A DNA stretch of 64,000 bases, taken from Ascidia mentula (lineage: Eukaryota; Chordata; Ascidiacea; Phlebobranchia; Ascidiidae). Within the stretch, counting starts at the first letter, position 1. Every line of letters starts with the position of its first letter. This document shows positions 1 through 10,269 of the stretch, piece after piece. The DNA lies in contig OX387205.1 of assembly GCA_947561715.1 (NCBI GenBank), positions 13,645,001 to 13,709,000 on the forward strand. Reading direction: 5' to 3'. Made by a program: the position numbers and the translations under genes. A model generated the notes under the pieces. That model made no database searches and was not told the DNA's origin. It was given only the letters and a program-made list of their open reading frames with translations.

Positions 1-788
1 TTATGTCGTCAAACAAAACAACTTGGGCTTACAGAGGATTCATATAAGACATATTCCTGCTCGCAAACTCTGCCCTAACGAACCACGCTATTTTTCCATT
101 AACAATTCCGCTCCCTTCAGTGTTTATGTTGCTTAGAGGAATTGTCGCGGCCGGATGATTTTGCTGGACGGGCCGGATGTGGCTGTGGTCTGTTGGTTGC
201 TCACCCAAATTTAAATCAACAAGAAAAATCGGTTACAAGGGTGTTTATTTGTGCAAGTAAGACTATACTGTGACTTTGGTATAGTTACAAAAAATCAAAC
301 AGAAGTGAATCGGTGACAAGTGAGATCTGAGCTGAAAGCTGAGCGTGGCTTGGGCACGCAAGACAGAAAATTTACACAAAAAGAGGTAGATTGGCGCCTT
401 AAATTTTATTGTATATTTGTCCGCGTAATTATCCAAGCGATTTTTTGTCAGTGATTACTTCAAAAGTGAGACCGTAACACAGATTTTTGACTCTCGTTGG
501 AATTCCTATTTGTCATCGTCTTTATTTTGTTTTGGAGTTCAATAAATGCTTCCAAGCAACTCTTTTCAGGGGCAACTGATGTTGCCGTTATATCATGAAA
601 AATGGTGATATTTTTATAAATTCATTCAGGATATTGCACCAACGCTAATCATCAGTTTCTCTAAGATTTGGTCTTGAACAAAAGACGTTGTTACAAATAT
701 TTAGCTTCACCCCCAAAACAACCTTGTTATTTATATAAAGGACAAAGGTGTCCCATACCACAGTGGTAGAATGCTAAACAAATTACGT
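1..788. other. FMO1 upstream region, nothing recognised
   Basis: AT-rich sequence with no convincing exon, RNA gene or repeat apart from belonging to the duplicated block. A GC-rich island lies near 145-190. Confidence 0.5.
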
Positions 789-1141
789 GGAAGGTCGCTA
801 CCTTGACAAAAACGAAAATAACATGCATTGGTAGTTATGCTGCACATTTAAATCCAGTCGTACTGTGTCATGTAGTTGTTTGTGGTTTCAAAAAGACGCG
901 TCCTTGAGTGATTGTAGTTGGTTGCCATGATAACACGATCCCTAACAGACTTATGCCAGTTTTTTCTCATGGAACCAGATAGCCATATGACGAAAAGAAA
1001 GACACTTTTCACTCTTGACATTCGCACTTACATCGCGGAGACGATATTGCACTGTAGTAATATTTGCAATGTTTCTCAAAGCACTACTACAGTTTATTGG
1101 CGTTGTTGCTGTAATTTGCACAACGGCGAGCTGGTACTCAA
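789..1141 (+). pseudogene. Relic of receptor-gene exon 13 and intron 13
   Basis: This stretch aligns with the 3' end of the EGF exon and the following intron of the tandem receptor genes, for example gene A from about 15992 to 16690. Shared landmarks are the codons for GRYL near the exon end, the donor region, the ATCGCGGAGAC segment and the ACGGCGAG segment. It is more diverged than the array copies are from each other. No exon 14 follows, so it is a dead fragment. A matching relic lies at 45738-46096, so the relic predates the FMO block duplication. Confidence 0.75.
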
Positions 1142-1628
1142 CGATTACACTCATGTAGACCTTCCAGTGTCAATTGAAATTTCGAGTTAGTAAGGCAGCA
1201 TTTTTGAACTCAAAATTGCAATTGTTTGAATCATAACGATGTCCCAAGTACGGAAAAACTTTTCATAAGTTTGTGACGTGCATCCTAGACTTAAATCTGA
1301 GCAGGTTCAAAATTTTCCAAAAAACAAAGGGTCCACGACTACTCTGACGTCATCAAAGTGGATTGGTCAGCACCAAAAGTTGGAGAACCGCTGCTTTCGT
1401 TTTGACAGAATCGTTATTGGATTTCTATGTTGAAGGCACAACCTTCACGCATGAGTGGTTCACGTGATTGGCAAATAGTAGCAATGTTTACAAATCAATG
1501 AACATGCAACAAATGTCGAAAAGCGACATCACTTTGCAGTTTTAAACCACAAAGGTTACCTTGGCATGTTTTCCTTTGAGGTGGTTGTAATGCATTTGGA
1601 TTTGGTGTTGCAACGATCTTGTAATAGT

Positions 1629-1647
1629 TTTTGGGTTTTCTTCGCAG
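1629..1647 (+). promoter_or_regulatory. Splice acceptor before the FMO1 start (5'-UTR intron or trans-splice site)
   Basis: A pyrimidine-rich run ending TTCTTCGCAG lies 30 bases upstream of the FMO start codon and is conserved at 46582-46600. Ascidians trans-splice a leader onto many mRNAs, so this may be a trans-splice acceptor. A cis-spliced 5'-UTR intron is equally possible. Confidence 0.4.
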
Positions 1648-1677
1648 AATGTGCTTGATATGAGTTAAAGTTAAAGA

Positions 1678-4600
1678 ATGTCAAAACGAATTTGTATCAT
1701 TGGTGGGGGTGCAAGCGGACTGACAGCAATTAAATGCTGTCTGGACGAAGATTTGGAACCAGTATGTTTTGAAATGTCCAACGATATTGGAGGTAAACAT
1801 GATGAAAAACAACAACTTGATTTAAAAAATTAGTCAACCTTATTACCTAAATTCTCTTGTGCTGGGCTGAAAGATTGCAATCAGTATAATCCTGAACAAG
1901 CAGTTTTTTAATCTAGGCTCATGCAAAAAGATCCCAAGCATAACATGCAAATCTCTGTAAAAACTATGCAATATCAGATAACTTTTACCGGATTATATTT
2001 GAGACTGATCAATGCACACTGGCCAACAAAATACGGGAAACAGTAATTAATCTTTTTGTACCACACATTGGTGGCCAGATTGGAAAGTTTGTTTTTTGCG
2101 AGGAGGATTTTGTTTCGGCGATCGATATATCCTCCGCGCACGACATTTTTTCCATTCTGGATTGGTGAACTGGAATATACATTATCTCAGTAAAAGTTGC
2201 CGATTCAACTACGTTGCTATGCTAGCAAACCACGTTATCACAGATATTGCAATAATTGTAAATGTAAAAAAACACATTATTTTCTTCACAGGTTTATGGA
2301 AATATGTTGAGGAAAAAACAAATCGAGCATGTGTGTACAGATCAACAATAATCAATACCAGCAAGGAGATGATGTGTTTTTCAGACTTTCCGATTCCCAA
2401 ACACTTTCCCAACTTCATGCATAATACTAAAATTATTGAATACTTCCAAATGTATGCAAAAGAGTAAGTAAAGCTTTTTGAAATGTGAAAAAAAATCGTT
2501 CAAGTTAAATTTTCCATGTTTTCAAAAATATTTCTATATGATGACAAATTTCATAGAAAAATTGATTTTTAGGATATATCAAACTAAATTGTACCAATAC
2601 AACGCCAGTAATGTTTTCGTATTCTGTAATAACATTTCAATTACACACATGAAAAAATTTAGGTTTAGTCTTGAAAAATACATTCAGCTTCAAACTAAAG
2701 TCCTGTCTTGCAAATTTGCAAAGGATTATGAAACCACTGGAAAATGGTGAGTTGGTTTTCTATGGGTGAGATGAGCCATGTACTTATACATGACTTTGCA
2801 TGATTTTATGGCTTTTTTGCTTCTTTATGCATGATTTTTGTCATCAACAAAATCAGTAAATGTTTAGTGAAAAAATTGTATTTTCCATAATGCAAAAATA
2901 TGTTGTTGTTTTCAACAGTGATGTTTAGTAAAAAAATTGTATCATAATGCAAAAATATGTTGTTGTTTTAGACATATGTTGCAAAACATTGTTTGAATGT
3001 CATGCCACGTATTAGCTAAGATGCTCCTTAATTTTGTGTGTGTGCATTGTTAAGTCAGGCATGATAACCTTTACCCTTTATATATACGTATAACAACTCT
3101 GGTTTGTATTGCACTGTTCATAAACGACTTGATGACATGGGCGTGTCCAGGGTTTTTCAGTGGCCACATTGTAATGACAAGCGGTTTACTTGCATGAAAG
3201 TCAATTAGTTTAGTTGTTAAACTTTCCATAGCATTACACAATTGCGCAAGCCAGAAAGCCACCATTGATGTGACGAATGGCGCGAATACCGGCGTTCGTA
3301 TTTTGCAATTCTCGCCCACAATTAACCTTAGTTTATACCTGAAAATCGGGGAATTCCGTAAAAAATTTTGACCCCCCCTTTAAAAATTCCTGAATACGCC
3401 CCTGCTTGATAACATCATCTTGTTGCCAATAATGTTCTGCTATTTTGCAGGTGTGTTAAGCATAAAAATATAGAAACTGGACATGAGTCTGAATCTACAT
3501 TTGATGGTGTTATTGTTGCTGTTGGACATCATGCTCTGCCATACTTTCCTTTGGAATCTTTTCAAGGTAGTTAATGGTCTTGGAATATTTAATGTCGACC
3601 ACAACAAAACAAGAAATAAAACTAATAGTACACATTTTTGTTGTGAAAAAAAAGAATTTCTTTTCAACAGATTTCAAGAAATTTAAAGCTGGATACATCC
3701 ACAGCCATGATTATAGAAATCATGATGGGTTTGAAAAAAAACGTGTTTTAGTGGTTGGAATCGGAAATTCTGGTGGAGACATCTCTGTTGAACTGAGCAG
3801 AGTAGCAAACCAGGTATGCAGAAATCTGTATGTTAGGGCATAGTTTTACTTTCAAGCATGATTATTTTAAGATATGCAAATCTTTAGGGCCTGACGGCAC
3901 TATTGGTTGAGCTTTACTTGGCCATAGTGTTTCCACCTTGTTTTCTCCGTAAAGTTGCACCTAGTTTGGTGCCCAACGGATGCCGGTGATTGTATAGTCA
4001 CCACAAAGTGGAAGTCTTTGCTTGGCCGTTTGGTCAGCAAAGTCGCCTAAATGTCACACCAGTTGTACTGGTGAGACCTTTTTGGTTGAAACAGTGGTCA
4101 TCTGTATGCATCTTGCACAATGATTATTTTATCCTAACAAGTGAGGATTAACCTAGGTCGTTGCAATATCGCCCATGACACCTAGTTGTAAGAATATATA
4201 TATTTTGCCCATAGCCAAAAATCATCAGTTTTCTTAAATCAACAGAGGAAATATTAAATTTGTGTATAAGCTGCAGACAGATGGCCACTGTTTCGACCGA
4301 AAAGGTCTCATCAGTGCAGCTGGTGTGACTATCAGACGACTTTGCTGACCAACGGCCAAGCAAAGACTTCCACTTTGTGGTGACTATACAGTCACCGTCA
4401 TCCGTTGGGAAATATTAAAGTTTAACATTCAGATTTTTGTTTTCTAGGTATATTTAAGTACTCGCAGTGGTTCGTGGGTTCTAAACAGAGTGAATGACAA
4501 TGGCCTTCCACTTGACATTGTGAAAGTTAACAGGTCAGTACGATACAAGTTAATTTGGCTTGTTAATTGTGGGAGATTATTATTACCGACAGATGGATTG

Positions 4601-7106
4601 TTATATTGTAGGACATTCTCCGAGTGAACTGACTTGTTAACATAATGTATGCATGCACTTTTGTGGAATGGCATCCAAACTAGGAATGTTAATGCTTGTG
4701 TGGGCTCCAAAATTATACGTGTTTTCTCACTAAAATAAAGTTTGTTTTGCCATCCAAATTTTTAATGTATAAGGACTGCTTATTCACAATAGGTCAGAGC
4801 TCTTCCTCAAGATTTTGTTATGCTTGCATTATAGAGCATTGTATTGTGATTTTGTGTCTACTGTAACACTTTTTCTGGAAATTTTAATTATGTTAGCTGC
4901 AGAAAGATGGCCACTGTTTCGACCTATTAGTACATCTTGGTGTAACTATTGTAGACGATCTTGCCAGTCAAACAACCAGCCAAAATGCCTAATTTTCTAC
5001 TTGTAATTTGCATTAGGTTGACCCAATTCATGTTGGACAAATTACCAGCATCTGTCACAAATGGTGTTGGTGAATGGTGAATTGCTTAACAAAAGGTTTA
5101 TTCATGAGTTATATGGACTTCGACCAAAACACAGAGTGTTTGGTCAGGTAAAATATTTTTATTGTCCACTTTAGTACAGATGTAGTTTTTGTGAACAAAA
5201 TAGAACCTATCTAGTGTGTAAAAGTAAAATTTTGTGCTGGAATTGTTTTGTCTAAACATTTTACAAAAATGAAAACGTATTTATCATTCAAAGTAATATT
5301 TTTGAAGAATGATTGCCAAAATGACAAAAAGTACAATGTTTTTTGTTTAACAGCACCCCATGGTCAATGACGACATCCCAAATAGAATTTTAAGTGGAAC
5401 TTTAATCATCAAAGGAAACATTCGAAACTTCACTGAAAATGGAGTTTATTTTGAGGACGGTGAATTCCAGGAAATAGATTATGTGATTTTCGCCACTGGT
5501 TACAACTTTTCCTATCCATTTCTTGATGAGTCTATTATTAATGTAAGTCTAAATAACCTTAAAATTTAATCATGGACAAATAAATTAGGCATGTATATAC
5601 ATACGTACATTTACCAACTATTGCAATCTGCTTCTTGTTGAAACTGTTTGCCGTCAATGCATGTAACTTGATTAATAGAAATTAGTTGTGATATGACTGT
5701 ACTTAAAATTAATTTGTAAGCTTAGGATATCATGTATTGTAGGTTAACAAGAACCAGGCTCCTTTATACAAATTTATGTGGCCTCCAAATGTAGAAAAGG
5801 GTACTCTCGCAATGATTGGGGGTATCCAGCCCATGGGTGCCATCAATCCCATATCAGAACTTCAGTGCCGATGGATTACAAGAGTGTTCAAAGGTATACT
5901 TGATATTAAAGGCAATGTAGTTTCGCACTTTGTTTGTAATCAACTGCTCTTGAATCCCCTAATACAGTGGTTCTTAATTTCATGCATCCCTTTTAATCAA
6001 TCTTTAGAGGCAAAATCACCCCTTTAGAAATTTAGTTTGTGAACTTTTTAACTCCAAGTAATGAATTTGTGCAATTGCATTTTTAACAAAATTCCCCCCT
6101 GTTGCAAAACAAATTCTCCTCGATTGATGACTCCTTCTCTGATTCCGTAAACTGCTTTTTTGTAATTTGTTAAAAGAATTTTCATAAACCGAAATTTGTT
6201 TTGAGAGCATTTTATCAGTTGTGATTTATGTATGCCAGTCATTTGTAAACCTGTTATCGGTTACATTGCAGGACTTGCAAAACTTCCAACCAAGGCAGAA
6301 ATGAATGCTCACTTAATTAGAACCGCAGAAGTTATGAAAAAGAGATATTATTCAACACGACGGCATACTGTCCAAGTATTACAACACATTTTTAATTTAA
6401 GTACACAGTGTGGACAATTGTTAAAAAATTAGTAATGTTTTTCAGGTGGATTATGTAAAATACATGGATGACTTAGCTGTGGAAATTGGTGTCAAGCCAA
6501 ATCTTTTGAGGTTGGCGTTTACTGATCCAACACTCGCTCTCAAGGTAAATGAAAAAGAAATAAAATTGAAGAACTTCTTGCTTTTAATAGAGCAATGGAT
6601 TCCAAAACTCTACAGTTGCAACATTGGGTATAACATCAGTAATTTTTGAGCAGTCCTTTTTTTTCACTTGATGTTTAAATGACACTGGTTAACAGCGACA
6701 GCTATAGTGCGTATTGTTACATTTCTGATTCTTCTCGGTTGTTGATGGTTTAGAATTTTGACATTAACAATACCATATAGTGCTAGACTGCTTAATGTCT
6801 AGGTTTTGAAATCATTTCAATGTCCAGGTTTTGAAAACATTCAGTATTCACATCAAAATTTTATTCTATGTGTACTAATATTTGTTGTAATTTCTGCAGG
6901 TGATATTTGGGCCATGTACACCATACCAATTTAGACTGGAAGGCCCAGGAAAATGGTCCCAGGCTCGAAAAATGATTATGACGCAGCAGGAAAGGGTTCT
7001 TCATCCACTTAAAACAAGACCTAGTGTTGCTACCAGAAAGCCTGGCAAACTAGTGCAAATTGTATTAATTTTGGTAGTGGCTTTGATTGTGTATGTTTTA
7101 ATTTGA
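1678..7106 (+). CDS. Flavin-containing monooxygenase, copy 1 (one frame break in exon 7)
   Basis: FMOs oxygenate soft nucleophiles (N, S) with FAD, NADPH and O2 at the ER membrane. Exons: 1678-1792, 2292-2463, 2663-2746, 3451-3566, 3671-3813, 4448-4533, 5017-5147, 5354-5542, 5743-5893, 6272-6375, 6446-6544, 6900-7106; the intended product is about 530 residues, the usual FMO length. Visible: FAD motif GGGASG (9-14), the NTSKEMM..SDFP segment, the FMO signature ending HSHDY (about 167-177), NADPH motif GIGNSG (192-197), FATGY (327-331), and a hydrophobic C-terminal anchor after KLVQ. Two oddities: exon 7 carries 4 extra bases relative to copy 2, giving a TGA straight after GVGEW, and the signature glycine (FKG) is Ala (FKA). 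Probably a young pseudogene unless the 4 bases are a sequence error. Confidence 0.88.
3136..3404. mobile_element. Non-autonomous hAT-type DNA transposon (MITE) in FMO1 intron 3
   Basis: A 269-bp insertion absent from the matching FMO2 intron (near 48250). Its ends are imperfect inverted repeats: the left begins CATGGGCGTGTCCAGG and the right, read in reverse, CAGGGGCGTATTCAGG. It is flanked by 8-bp target duplications CTTGATGA (3128-3135) and CTTGATAA (3405-3412). FMO2 keeps a single CTTGATGA at the empty site. An 8-bp target site and CAGGGGCG-like ends fit the hAT superfamily. No transposase is encoded. Confidence 0.75.
3972..4117 (+). mobile_element. Degenerate hammerhead-ribozyme element, plus orientation
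   Basis: This repeat is the inverted relative of the element at 4259-4407, sharing the CAACGGATG start, the GTATAGTCACCACAAAGTGG block and the ribozyme region. The ribozyme core reads CTGGTGA instead of CTGATGA, and the cleavage triplet is GTA, so self-cleavage is unlikely. It is also present in FMO2 (48812-48957), so it predates the block duplication. Confidence 0.7.
4259..4407 (-). mobile_element. 149-bp hammerhead-ribozyme retroelement (retrozyme/SINE-like)
   Basis: This insertion in FMO1 intron 5 is flanked by perfect 12-bp repeats GGAAATATTAAA (4247-4258 and 4408-4419). The FMO2 intron has a single copy of that 12-mer near 49087 and no insert, so the empty site is preserved. Read on the minus strand, the element starts CAACGGATGACGG and ends with the hammerhead ribozyme described separately. 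It has no ORF. Long target duplications fit LINE-type mobilisation. Small non-autonomous metazoan elements carrying hammerheads (retrozymes) are the closest concept I know. Confidence 0.8.
4269..4321 (-). ncRNA. Hammerhead ribozyme, type I, intact core
   Basis: Read on the minus strand all required parts occur in order. Stem I 5' strand is AGCTGCA (4321-4315), followed by core CTGATGA (4314-4308). Stem II is GACC/GGTC around a 5-nt loop (4307-4295), followed by core GAAAC (4294-4290). Stem III is ACAG/CTGT closing a 7-nt loop, ending in cleavage triplet GTC (4278-4276). Stem I 3' strand is TGCAGCT (4275-4269), fully complementary to its 5' strand. The predicted cut is between 4276 and 4275. 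Every invariant core base of the hammerhead consensus is present. Confidence 0.87.
4893..4983 (-). mobile_element. Degenerate fragment of the hammerhead element
   Basis: The plus strand begins AGCTGCAGAAAGATGGCC and continues with ACTGTTTCGACC, matching the 3' half of the 4259-4407 element (GGTCGAAACAGT in reverse). The CTGATGA core and the GTC triplet are not recognisable. It also occurs in FMO2 at about 49575-49665. Confidence 0.55.
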
Positions 7107-8130
7107 AGAGGTATATTGTCCCTTTGTTCAATGTCAATGCTTTTTAATTTATTTAAAATATTCTTTGCGAACTTTGTATGCAAGACTCTAAATGGAGATT
7201 CTATGATGTCTGCATAAATAATGAAGCTTTTTTCTATTTTTTTTGAGCTGTAACATCTACAAGTAAATGCATTTTTATTGAATGTCTCTTTATTGTTATG
7301 TGCAAGCATAATGTACTCTAGTGTTTCATGAACTTATTTTAATTTTTTCTTATCTAGAACCTATGCAATTTTAGTCGATATGCAATTAAAAATGCGTGTT
7401 TAATTATTTTATTGTTTGAACAGAAATTTGATGTTTTTGTTTTAAAATTAAATTTGGTAGTGGGCCAAGTTGTATTTCAGTGTAGGTTAAAACGTTTGTA
7501 ACACTTCAATTTTTGGACGGGGAAAGCTTACATCTTGCATTCTTTACATATAGCTAGTTGTTTGCCGCAAAGCTGGGGCAATTTTTTTCCGTACTCGTAT
7601 TTGTGCCAAGTAATACCCGATGGTGATAATACTTTCATATTTGGTAGCAAACAAAGCTGCTTCGGAAACCGTACTAATCCTACGAAATGTGACCATTGCG
7701 TTGCGGTTGGTGGAAATATGCGGTGCGAGGCGGGTGTAGATTGTATTGACGTGCTGTTGCTTGCGCGGCGACTGAAACTCGCTGCAGGCTGACTGTGCAT
7801 GTTTGAACTGCGATATATTCCACATAGCTTTGTTGCATATTTCTACCGGTGCCGTTGACAACAGACGTTTATATTTCGTTGTAGGTATTGGTTCGCGTTT
7901 CAGCTGCTTTTTATTTCGTAATTTTCCTAAAAATTTGATTTGTGGTGCTTCCCCGGTTTCAATCCTTGTCAATATTGCATTTTCAATCACTGTCGATATT
8001 TGAATACACACATTTTTGTAATGAATTTGGTAATGAATATTGCGCTGAAGGGTAGAAATTTCAGTCAATTTCTCTCTTTGCCAAACTAAACACTTGCAGT
8101 GTGACAATGTATCAATAAAATAGTTAACAA
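7107..8130. other. FMO1 3' flank with one long unassigned ORF
   Basis: Single-copy sequence within the window, starting just past the duplication edge. The first 400 bases are probably 3' UTR and intergenic AT-rich DNA. The rest is less AT-rich and holds a 187-codon minus-strand ORF, listed separately. Confidence 0.5.
7544..8107 (-). CDS. Unrecognised 187-codon open reading frame
   Basis: I do not recognise this product. It is the longest uninterrupted frame in the window, basic in composition, and has no signal peptide, membrane segment or zinc-finger pattern that I can see. Overlapping open frames of 85-90 codons on both strands suggest locally low stop density rather than selection. Its upstream end (8060-8110) resembles the intron before receptor exon 7, for example near 32500 in gene C. 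It could be chance, a transposon remnant, or a host exon. Nothing in the context suggests a function. Confidence 0.15.
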   Translation of the reverse strand: MSHCKCLVWQREKLTEISTLQRNIHYQIHYKNVCIQISTVIENAILTRIETGEAPQIKFLGKLRNKKQLKREPIPTTKYKRLLSTAPVEICNKAMWNISQFKHAQSACSEFQSPRKQQHVNTIYTRLAPHISTNRNAMVTFRRISTVSEAALFATKYESIITIGYYLAQIRVRKKIAPALRQTTSYM

Positions 8131-10204
8131 AACAAGAAGCCTATGTACAATGCTTCTCAATTCGCACAGCAACAACACATACAGTAAGGGGAATAATTGG
8201 TGGAAAAAGGGTGTGTTTCGTTAAGACTTTGCGAGCAGGAAAATGTTGGCCAACCCCTGACTAAATTTCCTCTGAAAGCTTAATTTGTTCTGAAAAGTGA
8301 CATAAAGGTGCAAATATTGTTTGTCAACAAACTGAATTATGCTACTACACTCATTAACTAACATTCATTAATAACACAATTTTTCCGTGCATATCATATA
8401 ATCTATTAAAACGAAATAAAAAATGCAGCAACGTATTCATCCATACTGTACTGGGATTATATTTAACTGCAGTGGAAATCAAACACAGAGTATATGGCAA
8501 TCATTGTTAGCATTAACGTTAACTCTGCATGGTCTATGGTTTTGCCTTCTTTGGTGATTGCCTGGAGTTTTGTTTTTCCACTCTGTAGCTGCTACTATTT
8601 GTAGATTACGGAGTATAATTTGTCTGTAAAGAGGTTTTGTAGTTGTTTGGTGTTCGTCAACCACACAATATGTTTTTAATAATTCCACACTCTACATTTC
8701 AACATTAGAAGCTTTAAAACCGTTGCCTTTATGCATAAATTTTCGAACAATAAACGGGGAAGGAATTTTTCGACAAGAAACAGAACGAAAACAATGTAAA
8801 AGTTGACATCAAATTTTGCAAATCATTGAAAAGCTGCGTTAGCGTCGATGTATTCTAGAAACGAGGCTGCGCAAAAAACTTAATTGCTTGAGGCTACTCT
8901 TCAGGCGATTTTGTGTCTTTGTTTACGAGGTTGAATTGCTGCAAACTCAGCAAGAATTTCCCATCGTTGTTGGTTTGTGTAATGACGTCACACCACCAAT
9001 AAAGGTTTCATTAATTAAGATAAAATAACAAACTGCTTTTTTTTGCAATTCAGCAGCTGAATACTTATGCAAGTGCGTAAATTTAGATACCCAGCAAATC
9101 CTCAACCACTATTTTACAACGGAAATAATTTTTAATCCTTTGACCAAGGTCCAAACTCTCAAATAAACCTTACAGTTTTCCCATGGAATGAGTATTTAGC
9201 GTTTTCAAATAGTTTAAGTCAAAATTAAGTCCTGCAAAAGCTGCTCCCAGCAATGACTAAGAAATGCGGTCTGACTTGAAACTTGTTTTTCTGCATTTTT
9301 GTGGCTGTGACGCCAAATAAAGTTCTGTGTGTCTGAGTTTTTCAGCTCACTTCAGAAGCAATTTGACGCTGCAGGTCGTGGTTGCATAAAAGCTGTTTTG
9401 CAACAAAGCAATGTCTAAAAGTTTATGTGTTATTCGCATAGATATGAGCTGCATGTTAACATTTCTTGACAAGAATGAAGGTTGATAGTAGATTGTGAGG
9501 CGCAGAAAGCAGATATTTGTTTGCAGAAAGGAAGTTTAAATCGGTTTGTTCTGTTTAATTCAAAGCAAAATTGTTGCTACAATGAAGTGGTTCAACAACA
9601 TAGATCAATTTTTCGGTTTGATCTGAAAATTAAAACAAGATAACTTTAGCCTTCGGAACACGATATTTGGTAAAAAAAGCACTAAAATATCAACGCGTCG
9701 TTGCCAAGGACAACGTAACGAATACTGCCCTCTTGCGCCATAACGTGGTGTTTTTACACCAAAGCGAGATTTGTAATTGAGTCAATAAAGTAAGTGATGC
9801 AGGGGCATGGCGAAGGTTGGTTACAGGTTGGTCATAAAAATTCAAGAAAAACCAAACACAGATGTTTTTAAATTGGCCAATGCACAACCATAAGTTGTTC
9901 AGTCAAAAATGTTCGCATATTTTAATCCCTAAATGCATGGAAATATATTTTATTTCATAGGAAATATTAAACAGATATTTAAATCGATCTGTGTGTTTTT
10001 TGTCTGTTTGCACCATAAGATTGCGCATAAAATATTTTTTATAATCACCAATTGCAATGCCGACAAGTCTCTGGTTTAGAATGTGTCGGCTATGTATATA
10101 GGTCGCACTTTTTGAAACAGAAATTTTATTGTTTTGTTAAACTTCACTTTGTCTCGGCATGAATTGGAAGTTTTACAGATCGGCCAATTCCATCCTGTCA
10201 CAGC
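8131..10204 (+). other. Remnant 3' flank of a lost receptor copy, then 5' flank of gene A
   Basis: From about 8131 the sequence matches the 3' UTR and intergenic part of the receptor unit (compare 17150-19100), including the conserved AATAAA followed by TGCAGCAAC at 8415-8420. No exon 14 lies upstream, so the preceding copy is gone. The remainder is the shared 5' flank with a TGACGTCA palindrome at 8983-8990. Confidence 0.7.
8983..8990. promoter_or_regulatory. CRE-like palindrome TGACGTCA in the receptor 5' flank
   Basis: A perfect 8-bp CREB/ATF-type palindrome about 1.3 kb upstream of the gene A start. It is preserved in every unit: 17897-17904, 27171-27178, 37623-37630, 56392-56399 and 63370-63377. 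Function is inferred from the motif alone. Confidence 0.4.
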
Positions 10205-10212
10205 TATAAATA
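10205..10212 (+). promoter_or_regulatory. TATA box of gene A
   Basis: TATAAATA lies 58 bases upstream of the start codon, with a GGCCAATT (CCAAT-like) motif about 20 bases before it. Both recur in B (19126-19133), C (29156-29163) and F (57627-57634). In D the first T is an A (CAATAAATA). Confidence 0.55.
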
Positions 10213-10269
10213 AAATTAATTGTAAAACATCAAGTTGTGTTTCTCCTGCTTTAAAGCTCTTTTGAAGAA

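Larger units (their letters stand above)
1..7066. repeat. Segmental duplication, copy 1 (FMO block)
   Basis: The first base of the window matches position 44952, and similarity runs almost without a break to about 7066, which matches about 51745. The block holds the FMO gene, its upstream region and a relic of a receptor-gene exon. Introns differ mainly by discrete insertions (3136-3404, 4259-4407 and a divergent stretch in intron 1). Most exon positions are identical, so the duplication looks recent. The left end of the block may lie outside the window. Confidence 0.93.

Noticed and set aside
3440-3843. Short overlapping ORFs on both strands around FMO exons 4 and 5
   Set aside because: They are shadows of the exons or read through introns. 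Splice sites and FMO motifs define the real frame.
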